The translations under genes and the position numbers were made by a program. A stretch of DNA of 46,708 bases from NCBI GenBank assembly GCA_900541715.1, contig UQLI01000014.1, forward strand, positions 1 through 46,708, read 5' to 3'. Below, in pieces: positions 8,015 through 14,024 of this stretch. Source of the DNA: an uncultured Collinsella sp. (GTDB taxonomy: Bacteria > Actinomycetota > Coriobacteriia > Coriobacteriales > Coriobacteriaceae). Under the pieces are notes generated by a model, which had not been told where the DNA came from, searched no databases, and was given only the letters and a program-made list of their open reading frames with translations. Every line of letters starts with the position of its first letter. Position 1 is the first letter of the stretch.

Positions 8015-8043
8015 GGAGGCCCCTTTCGTGAATGGTTGCCTGA

Positions 8044-8169
8044 GGTAGTTAATTTGGGACGGGGCTTTTTTAGCTACCCTTTGATTGTCGACGAATCGAT
8101 GAGAGCCAGGGCAAATATCAACTGGCATATGGGGGTAGCTAAAATAGCCCCGTCCCAAATTAACTACCC
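8044..8169. repeat. REPIN-like inverted repeat between aroC and pheA
   Basis: Two 36-37-base arms (8044-8079 and 8133-8169) are inverted copies differing at about one base, around a 53-base spacer. Each arm holds the core TTTGGGACGGGGC and is itself bounded by the short inverted repeat GGTAG-TTAA / TTAGCTACC. The same element with the same spacer length is at 34788-34911, next to a RAYT transposase. It sits inside the aromatic operon, where the transcript could form a long stem and reduce or stabilise downstream message. Confidence 0.85.
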
Positions 8170-8183
8170 TTGGGGTGGGTGGA

Positions 8184-9281
8184 CTAAAGCTGGGCGGCGT
8201 CCTCGAGGAGGGCGTCCCAGATGGCAAGGGCGGCGGCTGCCTCGGCTACGGGGACAGCTCGGGGGACGATGCAGGGATCGTGGCGGCCGTGGACCGAGAG
8301 CTCGGCATTTTCCATAGCGTCCATGTCCACCGTCTGCTGCTCACGGCCAATGGAGGGCGTCGGCTTTACGGCCATGCGCCACATGACGGGCGCGCCGGTC
8401 GAAATACCGCCCAGGATGCCGCCGGCGTTGTTGGACTCGACCTCGATCTCGCCGGTTTCGGCATCGATGCGATACGGATCGTTGTTCTCGCTGCCGCGCA
8501 TGGCGGCGACGGCAAAGCCCATGCCAAACTCCACGCCCTTTACGGCGGGAATGCCAAACGCGATTTGCGCGATGCGGTTCTCGATGCCGTCGAACATGGG
8601 GTCGCCGATGCCCGCGGGAAGCCCGTAAATGCCGCACTCCACGATGCCGCCGATGCTGTCGAGTTCGTCGCGCGCGGCTAGGATCTCCTCGCGCATGCGG
8701 CCGGCTGCGGCGGCGTCAATGCAGGGCAGGTCGTTCGTAAGGATCGCCTTGCGGTCGGCCTCGCGATAGACCATATCATCCATGGGCAGGTCGGAGATGC
8801 CGCCGATCTGCGCCACGTGAGCCATCACCCGAATACCGCGGGCCTCGAGTGCCTGCAGCGCGATCCCGCCGGCGATGCACAGGGGTGCCGTCAGGCGGCC
8901 GGAGAAATGCCCGCCACCAGCGACATCGTGCATGTTGTGATACTTCACGCGCGCAGGGAAGTCCGCATGTCCGGGACGGGGCTTGCGGCGCAGTTCGGAA
9001 TAGTCCTTGGAGCGCGTGTTGGTGTTCTCAATAATCGCGGCGATGGGCGCGCCGGTGGTATGTCCATCGACAACACCGGCGATGATGTGGGCGGCGTCGG
9101 CCTCACGGCGTTTGGTCGCGGTCTCGTCGCGACCGGGGGCGCGACGGTCCAAAAAGGCCTGCAGCGCTTCCTGGTCCACGGCGATGCCCGCCGGGATGCC
9201 ATCGAGCGAGCAGCCGATAGCGGGGGAGTGCGATTGGCCGAAGATGCTTAAGTGCAAGACGTTGCCAAAGGTCGAGGACAT
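8184..9281 (-). CDS. aroC: Chorismate synthase
   Basis: The protein has 365 residues, normal for the family. Signatures in order are FGQSHSPAIG, RRAPGRDETATKRREAD, the RPGHADF motif, GGGHFSGRLTA (an S-G-R variant of SGRET) and MRGSENNDPYRI near residue 260. It carries out the FMN-dependent anti-1,4-elimination of phosphate from EPSP to give chorismate, the branch point for Phe, Tyr, Trp and folate. It starts 1 base past the aroA stop (aroA ends at 9283, aroC begins at 9281), so the two are transcribed together. Downstream, the operon is interrupted by the REPIN-like element and then pheA. Confidence 0.95.
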   Translation of the reverse strand: MSSTFGNVLHLSIFGQSHSPAIGCSLDGIPAGIAVDQEALQAFLDRRAPGRDETATKRREADAAHIIAGVVDGHTTGAPIAAIIENTNTRSKDYSELRRKPRPGHADFPARVKYHNMHDVAGGGHFSGRLTAPLCIAGGIALQALEARGIRVMAHVAQIGGISDLPMDDMVYREADRKAILTNDLPCIDAAAAGRMREEILAARDELDSIGGIVECGIYGLPAGIGDPMFDGIENRIAQIAFGIPAVKGVEFGMGFAVAAMRGSENNDPYRIDAETGEIEVESNNAGGILGGISTGAPVMWRMAVKPTPSIGREQQTVDMDAMENAELSVHGRHDPCIVPRAVPVAEAAAALAIWDALLEDAAQL

Positions 9282-9282
9282 G

Positions 9283-10602
9283 CTATTCCTCCTCGAGTGT
9301 GACCTTGCCGCCCAGCAGGCGGTAGTGGTCGAAAAAATCGGGATAGGACTTGTTGACGGCCTCGGCGCCGTGGATCACGACCTCGCCGGTGGCACGGCTC
9401 GCGGCGATGGCGGCCATCATGGCGATGCGGTGGTCGTTGTGCGAATCGACCTCGCCGCCGGTAAAGGCATCGACGCCCTTGATGATGAGGTCGTCGCCGG
9501 CAATACGCACCTGCGCGCCCAGCGCGGTGAGCTCGCGGGTGGTGGTGGCCAGGCGGTCGGATTCCTTGATACGCAGGCGGGCGCAATCGCGGATAAAGGT
9601 GCGGCCCTGTGCCAGCGAGGCCACGGCCGAGATAACGGGCACCAGGTCGGGAATGTCGTGGGCGCTCATCTCAAAGCCGGCGAGCTTGTCGGACTGCACG
9701 GTGGCGGCGTTGGTGGAGCGCACGATGCGGGCGCCAAAGCGCGAAAGCGCGGCAAGCACGTTGCGGTCGCCCTGTGCGGAGCTCAGGGACACGCCCTCGA
9801 CGGTGATGGGGTCGGTGCCGATAGCGCCGGCACACAGCCAAAAGGCAGCGTTGGACCAGTCGCCCTCGACGGCCACGCTGCCGGGCGTGCGGTACGAGCC
9901 GCTGCTCACGCGGAAGTTCGTGACCTCGGGCTGGCCGTCCTTGGCCGGAATGCGCTCGACGTTGACCTCAACGCCAAAGGCCTTCATGGCCTGGATCGTT
10001 AGGTTGATGTAGGGGCGGCTCTCAATGAGGCCAGTCACCTGCACACAGGAGGGCTGGGCGAGCAACGGGGCTGCCAGCAGCAGGCCGGAGATATACTGCG
10101 AGCTTACGTTGCCCGGCAGCACAAAGGTGCCCGGGCGCATGCGTCCGCTTGTCTTGAGCGGAAAACCGCCCAGACCCTGTAGGTCGCAGCCGGCGGCAAT
10201 GATCTCGTCCGAGAGCGGGGACAGCGGGCGTGCGCCTAGGCGGCCCTGTCCTACAAAGGTTGCCTCTGCCCCCAGCGCGCAGGCGACGGGCAGCATAAAG
10301 CGGAGCGTGGAGCCGCTCTCGCCGCAGTCGAGCGTGCCGCCGGCAAGGGCCTTGAGCAGGCCGAACTCAATGCTCTTCATGGTGGGGTGGACCTGGAAGC
10401 CGTCCTCGACGGTCTCGATGCGGGCGCCGAGCGCCGTGAGGCAGCGGACCGTGGCCTCAATATCGGCGCAGGTGGTGTTGCAGGTCACATGCGTCTCTCC
10501 GTTGGCAAGGGCAGCGCAGATGATGAGACGGTGCGCCATCGACTTGGACGCGATGGCGGGAACGGTGCCCTTAAGCGGGGACGGGGTGATGCGGGCTAGC
10601 AT
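9283..10602 (-). CDS. aroA: EPSP synthase (3-phosphoshikimate 1-carboxyvinyltransferase)
   Basis: The protein has 439 residues. The family signatures are KSMAHRLIICAAL near residue 22, LDCGESGSTLRFMLPVA near 92, SSQYISGLLLAAPLL near 167 and DSHNDHRIAMM near 388. It transfers enolpyruvate from PEP to shikimate-3-phosphate and is the target enzyme of glyphosate. The LDCGESGSTLRF loop reads like the usual bacterial version, with Gly where class I enzymes have it. I cannot assign a glyphosate class beyond that. The start overlaps the end of aroB by 7 bases, indicating translational coupling. Confidence 0.95.
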   Translation of the reverse strand: MLARITPSPLKGTVPAIASKSMAHRLIICAALANGETHVTCNTTCADIEATVRCLTALGARIETVEDGFQVHPTMKSIEFGLLKALAGGTLDCGESGSTLRFMLPVACALGAEATFVGQGRLGARPLSPLSDEIIAAGCDLQGLGGFPLKTSGRMRPGTFVLPGNVSSQYISGLLLAAPLLAQPSCVQVTGLIESRPYINLTIQAMKAFGVEVNVERIPAKDGQPEVTNFRVSSGSYRTPGSVAVEGDWSNAAFWLCAGAIGTDPITVEGVSLSSAQGDRNVLAALSRFGARIVRSTNAATVQSDKLAGFEMSAHDIPDLVPVISAVASLAQGRTFIRDCARLRIKESDRLATTTRELTALGAQVRIAGDDLIIKGVDAFTGGEVDSHNDHRIAMMAAIAASRATGEVVIHGAEAVNKSYPDFFDHYRLLGGKVTLEEE

Positions 10603-11702
10603 GCGGATGCGTCTCCCTTCTGGCCGAGGCCCTCGGCAATGAGTTCGTGGAAAGTGGAAAGCGGCGTGCGGTCGATGCTGCAGCGGCCAATGCCGTGCGG
10701 AATCACCAGGTCGATGGTGTCGCCCGCGCGCTTCTTGTCGTGGAGCGCCTCGGCAAAGACGGCATCGGCATTGAGGTCGCAGCGGGTCTTGAGGCCGTGG
10801 CGGGCGCAGAGCTCCTCAATACGGCCGGGCAGTGCAGCATCGCAAACGCCGTGCAGGGCCGCGGCGCGCGTGATGATGCCCATGCCGATCGACACGCAGT
10901 TGCCGTGTCCGAGCTCAAAGTGCTCGCAGGCCTCGACGGCGTGTCCGGCGCTGTGTCCAAAGTTGAGCAGCTTGCGCTGGTTGGTTTCGTGCTCGTCGGC
11001 GACGACCACGGCGCGCTTGATGTCGATGTTGCGGGCGATGATGAGTGCTACGCGGGCCACATCGCGGTTGAGCAGCTCCAGCGTGAGCGGGGTCTTCTCC
11101 AGCTCGGCGAAAAGCTCCGGGTCGGCGATCACGGCGTGCTTGACGACCTCGCCGCAGCCGTCGGCGAACTGCTCGGGCGTGAGGGTGGCCAGGCACCCCA
11201 CGTCGGCGATAACCACGCTCGGCTGCCAAAAGGCGCCGGCCAAGTTCTTGCCGGCAGCCAGGTCGATGGCGGTCTTGCCGCCCACCGACGAATCCACCAT
11301 GGCGAGCAGGCTCGTCGGGATCTGCACAAACTTGCAGCCGCGCATGTAGGTCGCGGCCACAAAGCCCGCCACATCGCCCACGACGCCGCCCCCGAGTGCC
11401 ACGATCACGTCGGAGCGCGAAAGCTCGTGCTCGGCCACAAACTCCAAAATGGCAACATAGGTTTCGGCGCGCTTATGGGCCTCGCCGGCCTCGAAGGTGC
11501 AGATGCTCACCTCGTAGCCTGATGCCTCCAGGCTCTGCTTAACGGGCATCTGGTAGAGCGGGCCTACGTTGGTGTCCGTCACGATGACGGCCTTGGTGCC
11601 GCCGGCAGTGGCGCGCACGAGCGGTCCCGCCTGCTCCAGCAAAAACGTGCCAACATGCACCTGGTAGGGGCGTGCGGTGTCGATATCGATGGTAATCGCC
11701 AT
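10596..11702 (-). CDS. aroB: 3-Dehydroquinate synthase
   Basis: The protein has 368 residues. The NAD-binding and active-site motifs are ALGGGVVGDVAGFVAATYMRG (about 102), PTSLLAMVDSSVGGKTAID (about 129), metal ligands in GEVVKHAVI and the histidine cluster NFGHSAGHAVEA (about 248). It cyclises DAHP to 3-dehydroquinate using NAD+ and a divalent metal, shikimate step 2. It is downstream of tyrA, separated by about 36 bases that hold a GAAAGG-type ribosome binding site, and overlaps aroA. The length and all catalytic landmarks are normal. Confidence 0.95.
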   Translation of the reverse strand: MAITIDIDTARPYQVHVGTFLLEQAGPLVRATAGGTKAVIVTDTNVGPLYQMPVKQSLEASGYEVSICTFEAGEAHKRAETYVAILEFVAEHELSRSDVIVALGGGVVGDVAGFVAATYMRGCKFVQIPTSLLAMVDSSVGGKTAIDLAAGKNLAGAFWQPSVVIADVGCLATLTPEQFADGCGEVVKHAVIADPELFAELEKTPLTLELLNRDVARVALIIARNIDIKRAVVVADEHETNQRKLLNFGHSAGHAVEACEHFELGHGNCVSIGMGIITRAAALHGVCDAALPGRIEELCARHGLKTRCDLNADAVFAEALHDKKRAGDTIDLVIPHGIGRCSIDRTPLSTFHELIAEGLGQKGDASAC

Positions 11703-11738
11703 AAGCTTCGGTCCTTTCGACCTGGCGTGATAGGTGGT

Positions 11739-12653
11739 CTAGTGGGAGGCCTCGTCGTCGAGTGCGCGCTTAATGCGGTCGCCCTCGGCAAGGAGATTCT
11801 CCAGATAGCGCTGGTCGCGGTTCTTGAGCGCACGGCTGTAGGCGCCAAGCGACTCGATCAGATGGTCGATCTCGAAGGCGAGCGCGTCGGCGTCGTCGAT
11901 CATGAGCTCGGACCACATTTGCGGGTTGAGGTGCGCCACGCGGGTGAGATCGCGGTAGCTACCGGCCGAAAAGCCGTGGTGGACCTGGGCGGTCGGGCTC
12001 TTTACGTAGGCGTTGGACACCACGTGCGCAAGCTGGCTCGTGAAGGCGATGACGCGGTCGTGCTCGGCGGCGCTGGTCACGCTGAACTTGCCAAAGCCCA
12101 AGGGGCGCACCATCTCGCGCACCTGGCCCAAGAGCTCCAGCTTAAGGGCATCGTCTACCGCGGGCGGAACGAGCACCAGGGGAGCGCCCTGGAACAGGTC
12201 GGCGCGGGAGTGCGCGTAGCCCGAGAACTGGGTGCCCGCCATGGGGTGCGCGCCCACAAAGTAAAAGCCGTTCTCGCGGGCAAGCTCAAAGGCGCGCTCG
12301 CACACGATGCCCTTGACGCCCACGGTGTCGATCACCACGGGACCCATGATGGCGTCGGTGTCGGTGGCGTCGGCGAGCGCCTGGGCGTGCGCCTCGAGCC
12401 ACTCGATGCATGCCTCGGGATAGCAGGCAAGGACGATGATGTCGCATTCGCCGAGTGTCTTGTCGTTGAGCTCTCCGGCGACAGTGCCCATGCTGGCGGC
12501 CGTCATGACATCGTCATCGGGGTCCCAGGCCAGCACGCGGACGCCCGCCTGCGCATAGCCGCGGGCAAAACTGCCGCCGATGAGGCCAAGGCCGACGATG
12601 CCAGCGCACTTAGGGCCGCCCTGGTTAACGCGCGCGTTTCTCACCGTACCCAT
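11739..12653 (-). CDS. tyrA: Prephenate dehydrogenase
   Basis: The protein has 304 residues. The Rossmann loop GLGLIGGSFARGY is near residue 20, and GAHPMAGTQFSGYAHSR carries the catalytic His and substrate-binding residues near 148. The all-helical dimerisation half follows (SYRDLTRVAHLNPQMW). It oxidatively decarboxylates prephenate to 4-hydroxyphenylpyruvate for tyrosine. No ACT domain is fused, so feedback control, if present, must act at the catalytic domain or at DAHP synthase. It starts 3 bases after the DAHP synthase stop. Arogenate specificity cannot be excluded from sequence alone. Confidence 0.92.
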   Translation of the reverse strand: MGTVRNARVNQGGPKCAGIVGLGLIGGSFARGYAQAGVRVLAWDPDDDVMTAASMGTVAGELNDKTLGECDIIVLACYPEACIEWLEAHAQALADATDTDAIMGPVVIDTVGVKGIVCERAFELARENGFYFVGAHPMAGTQFSGYAHSRADLFQGAPLVLVPPAVDDALKLELLGQVREMVRPLGFGKFSVTSAAEHDRVIAFTSQLAHVVSNAYVKSPTAQVHHGFSAGSYRDLTRVAHLNPQMWSELMIDDADALAFEIDHLIESLGAYSRALKNRDQRYLENLLAEGDRIKRALDDEASH

Positions 12654-12656
12654 GGT

Positions 12657-13679
12657 TTACTCCATGGTCTCTTGGCAGACAACCTCGCGGATGGCGCGGA
12701 TGCGGCGCATGGTGTCGTCGAATTGATCGGGGGTGAGGGCCTGGGCGCCGTCGGACCAGGCGCGGCTCGGCTCGTCGTGGACCTCGATCTCCAGGCCGTT
12801 GGCACCGCAGGCGGTCGCAGCGAGCGCCATGGGCTCGACGTAGCGGGTGTAGCCGGTGGCGTGGCTGGGGTCGGCAACGACAGGCAGGTGTGACAGGTGG
12901 TGCAGCACCGGCACGGCGTTGAGGTCGAAGGTGTTACGGGTGCGGGTCTCGAAGGTGCGGATGCCGCGCTCGCACAGGATGACGTTGTCGTTGCCCTCGC
13001 TCATGATGTACTCGGCGGCCATAAGCAGCTCATCGATCGTGCCGGACATGCCGCGCTTGAGCAGGATCGGGGTCTTGGTCTTGCCGACCTCCTTGAGCAG
13101 GGGGAAGTTCTGGGCGTTGCGGGCGCCGATCTGCATGACGTCAATCTTCTTGTCCAAGAAGACCTGCACGTCGCGCGGGTCCATGATCTCGGTGACGATC
13201 GGCATGTCGAGCTCGGCAGACGCCTCGCACAGCAGATCGAGGCCGGCGGGACCCATGCCCTGGTAGGCGTAGGGGGAGGTGCGGGGCTTGTAGGCACCGC
13301 CGCGCAGCATCGTGGCGCCGGCGGCCTTCACGCGGCGTGCGATGCGGATGAGGTTCTCGCCCTCGACGGAGCACGGGCCGGCGATGACCTGGAACTGGTC
13401 GCCGCCGATCTTGACGCCGTGGCCGCAGTCGATGACGGAATCCTCGGGGTGGAATTTGCGGTTGGCACGCTTAAAAGGCTCGGAGACGCGCTGCACGCGC
13501 TCGACGACATCCATAGACTCGAGCAGGAACGGGTCGATCTTGGTCGTATCGCCCACCAGGCCGATGATCGTCTCGTTCTCGCCGCGCGAGACATCGGTCT
13601 TCAGACCCTTTTTCTCAATCCAGCTGACGATATGGCTTACGGCCTCGTCGCTGGCGCTCTGCTTTAAAATTGCAATCAT
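12657..13679 (-). CDS. aroF: DAHP synthase, type I-beta with N-terminal ferredoxin-like domain
   Basis: The protein has 340 residues; the start at 13679 gives MIAILKQSASDEAVSHI. Residues 1-65 are the ACT/ferredoxin-like domain found in the Thermotoga-type enzyme, where it mediates tyrosine inhibition. The TIM barrel follows: VIAGPCSVE, LRGGAYKPRTSPY, IGARNAQNFPLL, LKRGMSGTIDE and DPSHATG with the metal and PEP ligands. It condenses PEP and erythrose-4-phosphate, committing carbon to aromatics. It is the first gene of the operon, preceded by a candidate promoter (13761-13790) and a hairpin with a T-run (13713-13737). Control by attenuation on top of feedback inhibition is plausible. Confidence 0.93.
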   Translation of the reverse strand: MIAILKQSASDEAVSHIVSWIEKKGLKTDVSRGENETIIGLVGDTTKIDPFLLESMDVVERVQRVSEPFKRANRKFHPEDSVIDCGHGVKIGGDQFQVIAGPCSVEGENLIRIARRVKAAGATMLRGGAYKPRTSPYAYQGMGPAGLDLLCEASAELDMPIVTEIMDPRDVQVFLDKKIDVMQIGARNAQNFPLLKEVGKTKTPILLKRGMSGTIDELLMAAEYIMSEGNDNVILCERGIRTFETRTRNTFDLNAVPVLHHLSHLPVVADPSHATGYTRYVEPMALAATACGANGLEIEVHDEPSRAWSDGAQALTPDQFDDTMRRIRAIREVVCQETME

Positions 13680-13689
13680 GGTGTGCCTC

Positions 13690-13752
13690 TCACCTCGATG
13701 GATAACTTTTGCAAAAACGGCCCGCATCGCGAGCCGTGTATATATGGTGCAT
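13690..13752 (-). other. Possible 20-codon leader peptide upstream of aroF
   Basis: An ATG at 13752, only a few bases from the expected transcription start, opens a frame reading MHHIYTARDAGRFCKSYPSR and ending in TGA at 13690. It contains Tyr at 5, Phe at 13 and Tyr at 17, and runs right through the attenuator-like hairpin. There is no room for a Shine-Dalgarno site, so it would have to be leaderless. The call is weak; it may be chance. Confidence 0.25.
13713..13737 (-). promoter_or_regulatory. Attenuator-like hairpin in the aromatic operon leader
   Basis: On the minus strand ACGGCTCGC-GAT-GCGGGCCGT (9-base arms with one T-G pair, 3-base loop) is followed by TTTTG. It lies about 34 bases upstream of the aroF start and just downstream of the candidate promoter. 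No other minus-strand gene ends here, so it is not a terminator for an upstream gene. The T-run exists only on the minus strand. Confidence 0.55.
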
Positions 13753-13760
13753 GAGAGTTT

Positions 13761-13790
13761 ATACTATCCGACTCGCTTTTGCCTTCTAAA
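13761..13790 (-). promoter_or_regulatory. Candidate promoter of the aromatic operon
   Basis: On the minus strand TTTAGA, an 18-base spacer and TAGTAT stand upstream of aroF, directing transcription into the leader hairpin and then the eight-gene operon. Confidence 0.5.
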
Positions 13791-13842
13791 GTGGGCCGTT
13801 GCACCGCGTCTTCCTCGGAATTGCAAAGCTTTTTCTATTATT

Positions 13843-13872
13843 TTGTTAGCCCGTGGTGCACTTGGGTATAAT
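13843..13872 (+). promoter_or_regulatory. Promoter of tRNA-Arg(CCG)
   Basis: TTGTTA (13843-13848), an 18-base spacer and a perfect TATAAT (13867-13872) end 11 bases before the tRNA 5' end. Confidence 0.75.
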
Positions 13873-13883
13873 GCCAACCGTTG

Positions 13884-13960
13884 GCCCTATTAGCTCAGGG
13901 GATTAGAGCGTCTGCCTCCGGAGCAGAAGGCCGTTGGTTCGAATCCAACATGGGGCACCA
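13884..13960 (+). tRNA. tRNA-Arg (anticodon CCG)
   Basis: The acceptor GCCCTAT pairs with ATGGGGC (one T-G pair). The D arm AGCTCAGGGGATTAGAGC, the anticodon loop CTCCGGA in a TCTGC/GCAGA stem and the T arm GGTTCGAATCC are all present, and CCA is encoded. Anticodon CCG reads CGG. It has its own strong promoter. Confidence 0.93.
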
Positions 13961-13970
13961 TCGAACGTAA

Positions 13971-14008
13971 GACCGTCCGAACCTCGCATGGTCCGGGCGG
14001 TTTTTCTT
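13971..14008 (+). terminator. Intrinsic terminator after tRNA-Arg(CCG)
   Basis: ACCGTCCGAACC pairs with GGTCCGGGCGGT (some G-T pairs) around a 6-base loop, followed by TTTTTCTT. Confidence 0.7.
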
Positions 14009-14024
14009 ATACCGACGCGACGTG

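Noticed and set aside
8044..8169. CRISPR-like array
   Set aside because: There are only two arms, in inverted orientation with one spacer; it is a REPIN-type hairpin, and no cas genes are present.
11655..12893. 412-codon plus-strand frame over tyrA and aroF
   Set aside because: It is an antisense shadow across a gene boundary and lacks motifs.
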